This document shows positions 22,856 to 35,909 of a DNA stretch of 64,000 nucleotides, one piece after another. The DNA is from Paraspadella gotoi (lineage: Eukaryota; Chaetognatha), in assembly GCA_051294375.1 (NCBI GenBank), contig CM119270.1:12827117-12891116 (forward strand), written 5' to 3'. Made by a program: the position numbers and the translations under genes. A model generated the notes under the pieces. That model was not told the DNA's origin. It made no database searches and saw only the letters and a program-made list of their open reading frames with translations. Position 1 is the stretch's first letter, and the number at the start of each line of letters is the position of its first letter.

Positions 22856-23247
22856 TTGTTATATTGGTTGTACGCAATTTCATAACATTAACGACAAGAA
22901 ATAACGCATTGTCAATTTGAATTTTCTTCATTCTTGCCGCCTAAAAAAAATAAAAAAGCAAAACAAAAGACATCCGCGCGAATTCGGAAGAGAATTCCGT
23001 CGTTAAGGATGAAAACCGGGTCGCTAAGAGAGAATCCCGTCGTTAAGGAGGCGAACCGGGGTCGCGAAGGAGAAAAACTTTGACGAATAAGAGAAGAAGG
23101 TCGAGTCGTGAAAGAAAAGAAGAGAGAAGAAAAGGCGAAGAAAACGACTTTTGAAAGAGAAAACAAAAGCGCAAGCCGAAGAAACGGAGGAACAAAAGAA
23201 AGAAAGACGTCGCGACAAAAGAAAGAAAAAAGAAAAGCGGGAGCGGC

Positions 23248-23291
<44 letters not shown>

Positions 23292-23754
23292 CAGAGAAAG
23301 AGAATTGGAGGATAGAAGCGGTCGAGGGGAATGGGAAGGAGCGAAAGGCGGAGCGATGACACGGGAGTCTTGAGAGGAACAGGAGCGGAAAAACGAGGCT
23401 CGAGAAAAAGAAAGGAGCGAAGAATTAAGAGCAAAAGTGGGGAAAAAGAGATTGGAGGCGGAGAACGGAAGCGGAAAGAGAAGGCGTCGATGGAAAACGA
23501 CGACGACGACGACGACGGACGACGACGAGGGCGCCTCTGCTTTTCAGTTTAGAAGGAATCGATCTTATGTCTATTCTTCAGGTGTCTGAACACTAACTAG
23601 AATAACCATAAAGTTCACATAAAATATAGATAGCATCTCAGATCTAAATTTCATTTTTCTTTTCGCTTCTCTCGGAAACAAAACAAAACGAAAACATCGT
23701 CTTCATCTTTGTCAAACTTACACCATCTGCGTCGACCATCTGCTCACTCTAAAG

Positions 23755-26700
23755 ACCCGGCGTCGTTGTGTGGCGCGATTGTGACGCCGTCTCCGAGTTT
23801 CGGTGCCAAAGCGGCGCCTGCATCGCGGCGGTCGCGAAGATGCGACGGCGTCATCGATTGTCTCGCCGACGCCTACGACGAGATCAACTGTCGTGAGTCG
23901 GGCCTTTCGATTCCAACATTCCTTTTTTCATTTTCACGCTTATTGTATAATGCATTGTATAATGTATCCATATGTATTTTCAATGTTTCATTTTTCATTT
24001 TTCAACTTTAATTTTCCTTTCTTTCGTTTCCTTTCATTTTTTTCTTCTTTTGTTTTTTGTTTATTACGCTTTGTTTTGTTCTTCTTTTTGACAAAAAAAA
24101 ATTTCAATTTCATATTTTTTATCTATCAACACCTCGATTTAACAACCCCGAAACGGTTCACGGTGCTTTAGCGTACAACTTATCCACGTTTCATTCGTTC
24201 CTTATACCAACGAGGCGGCTTTTACTTAATTATAGATCGTCATTTTGATATAGCTTTTTCTCGTGTAATATTCATCGGTGTTGGTTGAATAAACCATAGG
24301 AAAAAAAAAAACCAGTCGGCGCTTTTTTTTAAGTTTTCACCTTTTTACTCCGGCGTGCGGCCCAATTCCGAATAAACGTCCGTTTGGGATTAAATGTTCC
24401 CCGCCTTCTCCGGAATTAAACGTCTCTCTTCCAAAACAATAACCGAAAATATATCGTATACCGCCCCGGCCATCCGCCTTCCCTCCTTTTCTCAACCCCC
24501 CCCCGCACTGCCGCGCGGCGCTGCAGCGTCTGACGCCTGCGCCGCGGACGAGTTCCGCTTGCGAACCTCCGAGTTTTGCGTGGACGGTCGACTCCGCTGC
24601 AACGGTTACCCGGATTGCAGAGATGCGTCGGACGAGAGGATTGTCGTAAGTCAGGCTGTAGACCGGGAATCGTGACGGGGCCCCAAAAAAAAATATATAT
24701 ATACCCAATTCGTTTTATTATATTTATGCAGTTTTTACTATACTTTGACGTAAATATTTAATGAAAAACCTCATGATTTGATTATTAAAACTTAATTTAC
24801 CAATGTACCAACAAATAGATATTTGAGTGTTTAAACAATATATTTATCTAACGTAAATCATCATTCCATGCAACGCGTTATATAATTAAATCGTAAATTT
24901 ATAGCCATTACATCAATGTGTTGCACCTGCATCCTAAACGTGTGTCATTAAAATATTTTTCTAAATATTTCTAAATATTATTATAGACGAAATAACGAAT
25001 TGTTTTTTAAATGTGGCAACGTTAGGGAGTTAATAAAAAATTGCTTATCATTTTTGGTTGCCTCGAAACTCTGAAAGTTTTATGAGTTTGTATTTATAAT
25101 GAGCTGCATTTAGTTGCAATGAAGAAAATATCAGTCAGCAGAGAGAAATGCTTTTAGATAGGCAGTATTCGGCTCTTTGCCCACAGGTTCATAGCATCGA
25201 CCCACTAAGCAATTTGCCCACATTTTTTGATATCGAATCGTCCTTATTCCTTACACCTACCACAGTTGATCATTGTTTAACGTTACTTCGAAAAATTTCA
25301 AAGTTTTCAAAAATGCGATCAACTTTCCCAGCGCCCCCTAGCGTTCCAAAAGGTATTTATAAGCTTTTTCCCACCCCTGTCAGATGGCATTGGAGTCGTT
25401 TGCAAGCTTACGAGAAAAAGAATGGCTTTTAGTCAATCCATTGAAATTCCGAAAGTTAAACCAAATTCAAACAAAAAATTTTCCGATCCCGCATCATAAT
25501 CCCTTATTGTCCCCACTTCCCCATCCCATCGGTCCCCAATTCCATCTTCTCCGAACTCGTTAGCGACGGGGTGTTCCAGTTCGAGTTTCAGTGGCATCGG
25601 AGATTGCATTCCGTCCAATCTCAGATGCAACGACTCAATGACTGTCGAGACAGATCAGACGCACTTAATTGTCGTAAAGTTTTGTTTTGTTTCGTTTGGT
25701 TTACTTGGCTTTACATACTTTCGTAACGATTTTCGTTAGTGTTGTTTTTAGTTTGTATATTTAAACCATTACAATTTAATTTTGTTTATATTTGAATCGT
25801 GGCGAGATTGTTTTCAAAAGTCTAATTCGTTTTTTCTTCCTCGACTTCTCCTCGCTCCTCCGAATCTTCTCGATCTTCGCGACCGACAACGATCGTCACG
25901 ATATCTTTCGACGCCCGCCCACTTTTTGACCCCGAATCGGCACGAACGACTCTTCTCAAATCTAACCCTTAACGGCTAACCTTTACCAAACCCGAATCGC
26001 CACCCTATCACCCAACCACCCCTACCACTCCCCCCCAAAAAAGCAAGCGAGACCTGCACCCCCCAGAGCGAATTCACCTGCACGACGGCACCTGCGTTTC
26101 CATTCGCCGTCGCTGCGATTATTATCCGATTGTCCCGACGCCTCGATGAGATCGATGCCGTTGAGTCGAAGGGGGTTAGAGGGGGAGGGCCGGGGGGGTT
26201 AGCGTATGGAAGGTATAGGAGATAAAAATGGTGAAGAACTGAGGAAGTGTAGACTGAAAGAAGGGTTTTCGTCTGAAACAAAGCAAATTCTGTGAGGCCG
26301 AACGCCATCTTGCATCTGTGGAATGTGGATTGCAGATTTCTTAAGGACGCAAGGATTTTTTTTAATTATTTTGCCTGTGTTATTGTCATACCTAATTTTA
26401 TAGGATCTAAAGCGCAGACCTTTAAGATTAGAATCTACGTTGCCTAAATTTATTTTTTTATTATATCCAACTAACCAAATTCACGAATCCCCCTTCGATC
26501 GACTTCCATATTCACATCGTCATCACTTCGATTATCATCGTCAAAATGCTCATCCTTATCATCACCGCGACAATCATCATCATCAGCGGCGCCAGAGTTG
26601 CGGTTTCGGGAAATTCCGTTGCGTTGCATCCGGCGATTGCATCGAAAATGGTCGGCATAGCGCGACAAGAACTTCGACTGTGCCGATCAGTCGGACGAAA

Positions 26701-29087
26701 TTGGCTGCAGTAAGTTTGAAATGTCGAATTCGGCCTTAGAGACCGAATTTTTGATTTTTGAAGACCTTTGTAGTCTGGACCATTTTATTTTTCGTTTTGT
26801 AGGTTTTTTTTTTTTTAGAAATGACGATGTTACACTGACAATTTGACCCTCGGGCACCTACCATATTATATCCGCTAATCCTCACTCGTTTTGATTATAA
26901 TTTTTTTTTTGTTTACAAGTTGGTGTTGGATAATAAATATCTTTCGTGTGCGTGCAGTGCCTGGTTTGAGAAAACCGTAGGCTTTAAAAAGTTTCGACAC
27001 ATATTTTTTTTACAAATATTATTTCAATAGTTTATCCAAGTTTTTTTGTAATATATTCACTTTTACTTAGTTTTTTGTAGAAATTTTCCCCTCGATATTT
27101 TTTTCGTCTTGGTTTTTGCACAAAATGCAATAAACTATTTTGTTTTACCATTGTCCATCCACCCTTGTCTCTAAAATAAAACATTATTTCATCATTTTAC
27201 TAAATTTATCAATGTTTTTTTTTATATTTAAAACTTTTAAAAAATAATTTAAACTTAAAATCTATGCAAAAAATAAACAAACATTGGACGGCCCAAGAAC
27301 CGACGTGCCCCGCTGCCCAACTTGTCGTGCCTTGACGGCATGCGGCTGCATCGAGCCCCGCCGAATTTGCGACGGGCGTCGCCAACTGCGAAGATCGATC
27401 CGACGAACGAGATGCAGAGGTTCATAGATTTGGCCGCTAGGCGATCCCGCGTATGTCGCACACAAATGGCGATGGCGCCAGAACTCAGCCTTGAACCTGG
27501 GATTGGATATTTCCTCTTTTTTTTTGAACACGCCTATTGTGGATGTTCTGTGGGTTTAATTCTTAAGTTATTATAATACCATGTGAGAACTTTTCAAATT
27601 TAGAACTTTTATTGTTTAACTATGCATAATGATTTTAAGCAAAAAAGGTCAATGTAAAAGCCTATTTACTATTTTACCACGGATCGTCCATTCTTGCTGC
27701 ACTTTTGTTGTGGAAGCGTGGAACTTAACCGTCCAAAAAATGCACGGAGTTGCCCCGGGATCAGGAAATGTGTATAAATGAATGATTTATCCGCAAAAAA
27801 AAAAATATTGCCGTGAAACACGGGTTGCACGTGACTACGTCAAGGTTATTTTTTCCCGCAGAGTGCAGATAATCCTTTTTTATTCGCTTAGTTTCAAACA
27901 ATATTAGATTTTATAATTTTACGCAGTCTAACATTCTTAGTAATCTAAATAGTTTATGGAAAATTCTCTCGTTGTAACTTGCCTTGTGTCTGCCTACCCA
28001 TTTTCTTGTTCAACGCTTTGCAACCTCACCTTTCTCCCCTCCGCACTTTCCCCTCCAAACCGCACAGCCCCGCCCCGCGTGCTCCTCTTCAGATTCCTCT
28101 GCCGGGAGCGGAACCTGCGTCGACGCGCGTCGGCGGTGCGATCGCTACGCTACCCGATTGTGCGCGCGGCGGGGAGAGACGAAGTTTGGTTGCGAGTGTG
28201 ATGTGAACGACTCGATGTGTCGAGTCGCGGAGTTAAGAAAACAAAAGCGTTCGTTTCGTGTGCAGTTAAAGATATTAGGAGTCTTTGTTTATTCCTTTCT
28301 TTTCGTATTTCCACTTTTTTTTTACGTTTTGGAGCGCAGGAATTTCACATCTCAGTTTTATTTTATTTTTAGTTTGTTGTCGTGTTTTATTTCAACATAC
28401 AGCAGGCCAGACTGTGGTGACGATTTTGAGGTCTATTATTTATAGAAATTATTTTCAGTATAACAGGTGCTCAAAATCCGTTGACGTACCGATCAAAACA
28501 ATTCAACGACAAACGACGACAGCAAATGGACTAATGCATTTTTGTTTCTTCCTTGTAGTACACAATACCCAGCATTTATCGTTTTAATAGTTTTCTGATA
28601 CTCATGTTTGAAGTGTTCATATTACTGCAACTATATACACTCTTTGTTTATTATATTCGGGCAAAAGACGTTTATTTCTTTTATAATCATTCCTTTATTT
28701 TTTACAGTTGCCGCCGGTTCCCGAGGATGCGCTGAAATCAGTTCCGTTGCGGCGACGGCTCCTGTATTCAATCGCAATAGGCGCTTCAGTCAATTTACGA
28801 TCGTGGCTTTATGTTATTGCGTCTAGTTCAATTTTTTGTGTCAGTTGTTAGCGGTTAGTAAAATTTTCATGTTGCCTTTTTATTACACGATCACTAGACA
28901 AAAAGCGTTCTTGCTGAGATGAGACTAAAATCATGTATTCTCAGAAGCTACTCTTGACGCTATATTTATTTTAAACAATACTGTGATAACTATTGAATTC
29001 GTGATATTGCATTTTTTTCATATTGCAGCGCGTCGATGTGATTCTGGCCAAGATTGGCAAGAGAACGGCAGCGATGATCTGGTTGCG
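23755..29087 (+). other. Error-bearing copies of LDLa 5 and 7-12 exons
   Basis: Exon copies lie at 23,755-23,892 (LDLa 5), 25,564-25,673 (7), 26,044-26,159 (8), 26,587-26,709 (9), 27,298-27,419 (10), 28,068-28,197 (11), and 28,710-28,779 with 29,029-29,087 (12). Each matches a clean exon in 35.9-41.3 kb but carries one or more indels or lost bases; for example LDLa 7 reads 'FSGIGDC' where the clean copy has 'FQCASGDC'. These should not be annotated as separate domains. Confidence 0.85.
24527..24645 (+). CDS. LDLa 6 (exon, readable only in noisy copy)
   Basis: After 'ggcgctgcag' it reads SDACAADEFR, then 'TSEFCVDGRLRCNGYPDC' and RDASDE, before a GTAAGT donor. The second cysteine appears as Leu (cttgcg) and the last as a frameshift (gaggattgtc), both explained by one-base errors. 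The clean copy has the 892-N gap 36,063-36,954 here, so this is the only evidence for the domain. Confidence 0.7.
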
Positions 29088-29585
29088 GTGAGTTCAGTAT
29101 GCGTTTGCCCTTTTGTTTGATATTTCAAATTTTGGTTTTTCTTTTTGATGTTACCACACTATTCACCCTGTTGTGGAGTTAGCGTTTGAGTTGTATTTAT
29201 ACGTTGCCCCTCCCGATTTAGTTACAACCATTATTCTTTATTTGAAGTAAAAGTTTTCCAGTATTCTTTTTAATGCCCAAATAAAGAATTTCTTGATTAG
29301 AAAAAGCTAATCACTGCACAAAAAAGAGTGATAAATATGGCGATGACTTCGCCAAAAATCTTCAATAAAAAATTTAGTTTTAAAAAATCTTCCTAAATTT
29401 GCAATGCGACATTGTTACAAAGTCGTATAAGTAGATAACCAATTGTCGCCAAAAACTGAGATCCTTTTCTCAAATGCGGACAATGCCACTTATTCTTTCA
29501 TTCGCCACTATTTCAAATTAACCCTCTTTCGTTTTTTTATCCTTAATTTACACCCAACCAACCAAATATAACAAACTAATAACAG

Positions 29586-30434
29586 AGACAGAGACAGATT
29601 GTGCGAGGAAAAGGAGAGAAAAGCAAAAGTCAAACTTATTAGAAGCGTAATTTCCCGTTTGTAAACCCGATGGTTCTTATGAAGAAGTTCAATGTCATTC
29701 TCCACTGGTGATTGCTGGTGCGTCGACAGCTCCGGCACTGAAGTGTCCAATACCAGACTCTCATTCAAAAACCGAAATGTCTATCGAGCTCTTCTGAAAG
29801 TCAGTGTCAAAGTGAAGTGCGAGAAGCAGAGACCGGATTGCCCCTTCTCGGCCATTTTGTGCCTAGCTGTGAACCCGATGGCTCTTACAGTTCCAAACAG
29901 TGTCACCCATCAACTGGGTATTGCTGGTGGTGCGGACACGGAGGGCAACAAAATGAAGGCACCGAAGTCCTGGTTTCAGGAACCAAATTGCGATCAACCC
30001 TCTCTGGAAAACCGAGTGCCAGCAAAAAAGGGGAAAGAGCCGAGCAAGACAGTGCAGAGGGGTTATTGGGCACCACACGCCAGAATGTGAGGCGATGGTT
30101 TTTACAGCCCTTTCAATGTCATGGGTCTACTGGGTTTTGTTGGTGCGCCTCTCCTGATGGTCAGGAGTTGGAAGGAACTAGAGTAAGACATTCTAAGCCC
30201 AATTGCGACACCTGCTTCAGCCAAAGGGTACCTGCGAAGCGGCAAAAGTTAAGGCCGAGGAGGAAGGAAGTCGAGTACCTGAGTGCGACGACGACGGTTT
30301 TTTCAAAGACAAGCAATGCGACCGCTGGTTGGTTCTCCACTGAATGTTGGTGCGTTGATCAAGATGGAAAAGAGATTGAAGGAAGCAGAGGAGCGAGTGA
30401 TAATTGTGCCAGAGTTCAGGACAATCCACAAGAC
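29586..30434 (+). other. Error-bearing copy of the four-thyroglobulin-1 exon
   Basis: Matches 41,844-42,692 along its whole length but switches frame several times, for example an extra 'g' in 'tattgctggtggtgcgg' and lost bases near 'gaatgtgaggcga'. The splice sites are kept. Confidence 0.88.
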
Positions 30435-30585
30435 GTAAGTTTTTACAGGAACTTTAAAAAAAAATTAACATTTTATTTTGCAAGACTAACAATATAATGT
30501 ACTGTGATAATTCTACTAATAATTATAAATTACTTTGTTTTGTAAAAAAAAATAAAAACTAAAAAAAAAATTATTTTCACTGTAG

Positions 30586-33500
30586 CCACGTTGGAGGCTC
30601 AACTGGATCAATCATATTATAAAGTGAAGAAATCAAGAGGTCATTTTAACTTGCAAAGTGAAAAATCCTCAGTCAAGCATGAGGTACTCATACAGATGGT
30701 CAAACAAGGCGCCACCTCTCTACCAGCTGTATTAAGATATGAGAGATGAAAGACTGAGAGTGGCAAGAGCAAGCCCTCAATGGCTGGAGTATATACGTTT
30801 GCACAGTCAGTGATGGAACCAATGAATTACAGATAGAAGCAACCTTAAGCGTGAACAACAAACAAGTGAGTCAAAGACATTATCAACCTCATTCCTTGTT
30901 TCCCAATCAATAGTAAAAAGCATAAACATAACTCCCTTTAATGCATCTTTCAGTATATTCCAACTATGATATTTGCTTTAGCATTGGTATAAACTTTAAC
31001 ATGTACTACCACTAATAGATGCATTATCGTGACAAGTCTGATAGTTATGATGTTTTCTGAGCTCATGAAATATATTAATTAGAGAAAAGCAACAGTTGGA
31101 GGAATCTAAGAACACTCTTATGAATTTTGTATTGATCATTGATTTTTATACCTAAACTTAACACTTTATTGGATTATAGGTTTTTGTCGAAATTTGATAT
31201 CCACCCATGTTTTCTGTAGAATAGCAAGAATTTCACCACTAATTTACAACAATGATTTACAAAAGTTCTTTTTCCCCTTTCTAATGAGTTTGTTGTGTTT
31301 GTTTACTATCCTTTTGAGAAAAATTCTTCATTTTCGTTTTGTCTTTTGAGTTTTTTTTTTTTTTACGTCTGTTTTCAATAATATGGAGCCAATTAAGGAA
31401 ATCTGACCCTCAGTCCCTCACCAACTTAAAAAGAGCCTAATTTATAACAACCATCTAAAAAGGAATCTTTCTCTTTCAAAAAACTTGTCCAAATCTTTCC
31501 TCCAAACGCTCGACTTTCGCCACTTTGCCGCGCATCCCCCTGCTCAGCCTCGGCAACTTTCGCCATCGAGGCTTCCCCCAATTTCAAGTCGGCCCCCGAG
31601 GGCAGCGACGGGGAGTTTGTGTGTTCGATCGCGGCTCGGCTCGAGACCATCGAGTCTTTTGGATTCGGGAAGACGGCGACCCACTGCCCTATGACGGTCT
31701 ACGACGACGGGCTGGGCATCCTCTCCTACCGAAACGTCACCCCGACCCCGCGGGCATCTACGTCTGTCGGACGGAGCCCCGATCAGAATCTAGTGCCAGA
31801 GTCGAGTGAGAATTGGCACCGAGCCGCGCCGAGTCGGGGCAGTGACTCCCCGAGAGTTGATTCTGGAGGAAGGTGGGGTCGGGTACTCTGAAGTGCTCGA
31901 TCGAGGGACGCGCCGACAAGAGTGTCGAGTTGAAGTGGGTCAAAGAGCGGAGAACGGGCTGCCCAACGGAGTTAGGGACGACGGAAAGGGAACCCTCTCC
32001 TTCGCCAACATGCGCCGCGTCGGCCCTCTGGGCTCTACCAGTGTCGGGGAGAAGGGGCCGGCGTGACGGAAGCGTCGGCTGTCGTTAGGGGTGGAGAGAA
32101 GAGGTAGTCAACTTCTTTTCTTACCCTCATTTTTTTTACGCATTAACCGCTAATAATCGATTAGAAAAAAATCAAATTTTTCTTCACTTCTCTCTTATCT
32201 CCAATGAAGCGAATAATCAATAATTTTTTTATTTAATTAAAAGTATACTGACTATAATCCATAGTTTCCTGTTTTTTTGTCTATCGCTTTATTTTCATAT
32301 TCCGCGCTTTCTCTCTATTATTACTGTGAAATATAAACTTGCAGTTGAAGAGTCTGAGTGATGTCAACTGTATATCGGCTGCCTCTTAATCCTGCTTGAA
32401 TGATTTTACAAGCGCGTAGCAATTTGAAAAGGTAATTCCTTTGAGATAATAATGATAATAATAATAATTATAATAATGATAATAATAATGAGTATTGTTA
32501 AAAATCGAAATGTGCAATTGCTGCAGGTTATTGAGATTGCGTATATAGGGATAAAGGGGTGCAATGGGAAGGGTACATCGATAAAAAATTTTAAATGAAG
32601 TTACAAGTTTAGTATTTACATTATCTGTGTTAAGAATAAGATGAATCCAAGTTCTCTCTGCTTGCTTTCCTTCTAATGTCTATGCTCATTGCTCATAAGT
32701 AAAGTGTAAAATGAAACGAAGGCAAAGAATGTTAAACCAGTTGGAAAGGATTTTTGGAATTAAATCCAGCTTAAAAAAATGGAAAGGATGAAAAATTAAG
32801 CAAAATATATTGAAAATAGAACTAATTTAAACTCTTATTTTTTGCATTCAATATTACATCTTTGTTATTTTTAGTTTTGTGTCGCACTTTTTTTCTCATA
32901 CTTTGTTCGGGAAAGCTGATTTTTTTAGATTTTTTTTTTTACTCAATCAAAGGTTGGGTTCTTACCATTATTAGTTTTGCTGTATCGGTATTTACAAAAG
33001 TATAAAGGATCAATAGTTTAATAGGTCTATTAGATGCACTTATTATTCAAATTATCGATTTCACGACTCTAGGTCGTCCAATTACACTTATAATAGACCT
33101 TCGACTCCTACATTAGTCTGACAAATCGCTAAACTCAATGTTCTATCAATGGAGTACGGAATGCAGCATCAAAGCAGTATCAAGCACAAGGGTATCTTGG
33201 CACGACAAGATTCTTCAACACTTCCGTATAATGTAAATGATAATGGTGAAGGAACTTTGGGCCCTTTAAATTTTTCAGGAGAATTATCAATGACTGGGGT
33301 TTATATTGTTTAAACTGAGGAGGGAAAAACAGAAAAATCGGAGTAACGGTTTTAATTTAAGATGAGGTCGATTATATGTGACTATTGCACCGCACGAATT
33401 ATTTTTTGACAAGTAAGGCCAAATTAGGCCAACTTTACTTGTTCATTGAGACGCCACAGGAGCTCCTGAGCCAAATATCGGGTTTGGCTTTTCAATGGGA

Positions 33501-34972
33501 GCAAGAAACTTCGCCGTACGGCATATTTTGATATACAAAAGGGGGTTTTAAAATTTTAGAGATTCAAAAAGTACTCAATCTGGCAAACTTAACAAACTTG
33601 CAAAACTGGATCATAAATGGTCTCACAAATCTAAAGCGGGCCATTGTCACTATGAAGCGAGCAAGGGTAGGCAAACATTTGCCTTTAATTTCATGTGCCG
33701 TAGAAAAGATATCAACAACCACTCCTCCGATAACTCTGTGTCAAAATATTTAACCCATATGTTACGTACCTGATTTTCCTAAAGCACAGATTTGAATGGA
33801 GATAATTCTGTGCCAGAACATAGATAATTAGTAGATTAATGACAAGATAGATTACTCCAAGAAACCATTCTAATTAGATCAGAGATATCATGGTATTTAA
33901 GAAATTAACTTTGTTTTGCCTTTAACTCTCAATTTTCTTGGCACCCACTTTCAAAACTTTTTCGTTATCGTCTAGAATAGTTTATAAATTTTTAATGAGT
34001 TTAAATTTGTGCGGTTGTCTGTTTCAGCAATGTTTAGAATTTACAGTTATGCTTTTTTATGTGCATAGTATGCACCAAAGACATTGATTTGTAATCAATA
34101 TTTTACTTGCTGATACAGTGACTGACGTATGCTCTCCTTCACCTGATGCCGGAATCTGTTTAGGCTTCGATACGTAAGAATACTATTATGATTCAAAATC
34201 AAAAGTAGTGCCGCACTTTTTATACGGAGGTTGTCTCGGTAATGACAACAACTTTGGCACACTGGATGCCTGTTTAGAAAATGTGGAAGATTCATGGAGA
34301 TGGAGGAGGTATATATTATATTTCATTTTTTCATTCTAATAATATTTTCAAACATTTTCCAATACTTTTTGTTTCTCACCAGTGTGAAATAAAGTTTATC
34401 AAAATGTTGATAACTATGAGTACAATATTGAAGCTTTTTCTTAACAGAGAGATAGGATTCAATCAAACTAATGAGAAAAAAATTTAACTAAATTGAATTT
34501 ATCTACAGACATTTATATTTTGTTGACCAATTTCCATTTTTGCAATGAACTTAAATGGCATGAGTTAAAATCTAAAAAAAAAATTTTCACACAAAAAAGA
34601 TGGTTTGAAATATCAGTTGCACGAAATATTTTTCCTCAAACCTTTTTCTAATAGTTGCCAGGCTAATTATTACTGTAAAGTAATTGATATTATTTTTTGC
34701 AACGAGTTTAATCCCAATTTTTTTCGTTCATCCACTTCCCAAGTTCCTCTATCAAATATGCATGGAATACCGGCCCTCCTTTTGGTGTTGCCTGAAGGAA
34801 AAGGGAGAGTTTTTGTTTGCCAAGCGTGACACCCGGCCGATGCCAGCACCGCGTCGAAATTGTACTGGAGAAAGGCGGATTTCTCCGTCGCCCTCTTGCC
34901 ACAAGGAATATACGACGATGGCAATGTCGATTGTCATCTCCGCTCAGCCAACGCTGCCTGATGAACGGAGAA
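30586..34972 (+). other. Error-bearing copies of Ig 1-6 and Kunitz 1 exons
   Basis: Copies lie at 30,586-30,865 (Ig 1), 31,548-32,103 (Ig 2-3), 33,073-33,665 (Ig 4-5), 34,119-34,308 (Kunitz 1) and 34,744-34,972 (Ig 6, broken off). All are frameshifted, the Ig 4-5 copy most heavily. The intronic (AAT)n at 32,448-32,490 matches 44,720-44,765. Confidence 0.87.
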
Positions 34973-35043
34973 GTATCGTCGATTGCTATGACGGATACGA
35001 CGAACTAAATTGTTACGGAAAACGTTCCAAATCGTTAAACAGG
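34973..35043 (+). CDS. LDLa 4, second half (clean, exon start missing)
   Basis: The clean contig starts inside this exon. It reads DCYDGYDELNCYGKRSKSLN then R, followed by GTAAAA (GTAAGC in the noisy copy at 22,262). Unlike the other LDLa exons it continues about ten residues past the last cysteine and ends in phase 0. That fits a phase-0 start of the next, Lys-rich exon. Confidence 0.65.
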
Positions 35044-35139
35044 GTAAAATAAACCAATCAACAATAATATAACATTAACGAAAAGAAATTTAAGCATTTC
35101 AAATTTGAATTTTCTTCATTCTTGCCGCCAAAAAAAAAG

Positions 35140-35422
35140 AAAAAGAAAACAAAAGGACATCGCGCGAATTCGGAAGAGAATTCCGTCGTTAAGGATGAAA
35201 ACCGGGTCGCTAAGGAGAATCCCGTCGTTAAGGAGGCGAACCGGGTCGCGAAGGAGAAAAACTTTGACGATAAAGAGAAGAGTCGAGTCGTGAAAGAAAA
35301 GAAGAGAGAAGAAAAGGCGAAGAAACGACTTTTGAAAGAGAAACAAAAGCGCAAGCCGAAGAAACGGAGGAACAAAAAGAAAGAAAGACGTCGCGACAAA
35401 AAGAAGAAAAAGAAAAGCGGGA

Positions 35423-35456
<34 letters not shown>

Positions 35457-35734
35457 NNNNNNNNNNNNNNNNNNNNNNNNNNNNNNNNNNNNNNNNNNNN
35501 NNNNNNNNNNNNNNNNNNNNNNNNNNNNNNNNNNNNNNNNNNNNNNNNNNNNNNNNNNNNNNNNNNNNNNNNNNNNNNNNNNNNNNNNNNNNNNNNNNNN
35601 NNNNNNNNNNNNNNNNNNNNNNNNNNNNNNNNNNNNNNNNNNNNNNNNNNNNNNCGACGACGACGACGACGACGACGACGAGGGCGCCTCTGCTTTTCAG
35701 TTTAGAAGGAATCGATCTTATGTCTATTCTTCAG
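35140..35734 (+). CDS. Lys/Glu-rich, Gly-run, Asp-run exon (candidate)
   Basis: An open frame with codon-like structure: near-repeats 'VVKDENRVAKENPVVKEANR', then long Lys/Arg/Glu stretches, SGSG followed by a poly-Gly run from (GGC)n, the 198-N gap 35,457-35,654, then poly-Asp and EGASAFQFRRNRSYVYSS. The noisy copy (about 22,950-23,590) shows the gap holds more Arg/Lys/Glu-rich sequence. Synonymous changes between the internal repeats (gtcgctaaggag, gtcgcgaaggag) suggest selection on protein. Phase 0 in and phase 1 out (donor GTGTCT) fit LDLa 4 before and LDLa 5 after. No usable ATG and a weak acceptor. It would be a highly charged disordered insert between LDLa modules. Confidence 0.4.
35457..35654. 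other. Assembly gap (198 N) inside the charged exon
   Basis: Lies between (GGC)n and (GAC)n. The noisy copy has about 205 bases here (23,291-23,497), coding for more charged sequence in one frame. Confidence 0.9.
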
Positions 35735-35909
35735 GTGTCTGAACAAACTAACAAGATAACATAAAGCTCACATAAAATAGACGATAGCATCTCAGATCTA
35801 AATTTCATTTTTCTTTTCGCTTCTCTCGGAAACAAAACAAAAACGAAAACATCCGTCTTCATCTTTGTCAAACTTAACCATCTGCGTCGACCATCTGCTC
35901 TACTTAAAG

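Larger units (their letters stand above)
21812..34972 (+). other. Noisy segment 2: error-rich second copy of 34,973-~47,225 (assembly artefact)
   Basis: About 13 kb that matches the following ~12.3 kb in order and orientation through a second-half LDLa exon, seven more complete LDLa exons, one split LDLa, four thyroglobulin-1, five Ig, one Kunitz and part of another Ig, introns included. Differences are mostly single-base indels spread evenly over exons and introns; every multi-domain exon is frameshifted here and open in the second copy. At about 34,972 it breaks inside an Ig exon ('gatgaacggagaa') and jumps back to an LDLa exon ('tcgtcgattgctatgac'). Unique parts are 21,812-~22,190 (bridges the real gap), about 22,292-22,883 (insertion) and the bases opposite the gaps at 35,457 and 36,063. 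Confidence 0.9.

Noticed and set aside
29586-30434. Four additional thyroglobulin-1 domains
   Set aside because: This is the error-bearing copy of 41,844-42,692 and adds no new domain.
21812-34972. True segmental duplication or pseudogene copy of the matrix gene
   Set aside because: Indels dominate and are equally dense in exons and introns, the copy sits next to a 25-N spacer and ends by a mid-exon jump. These are sequencing and gap-filling signs, not decay.
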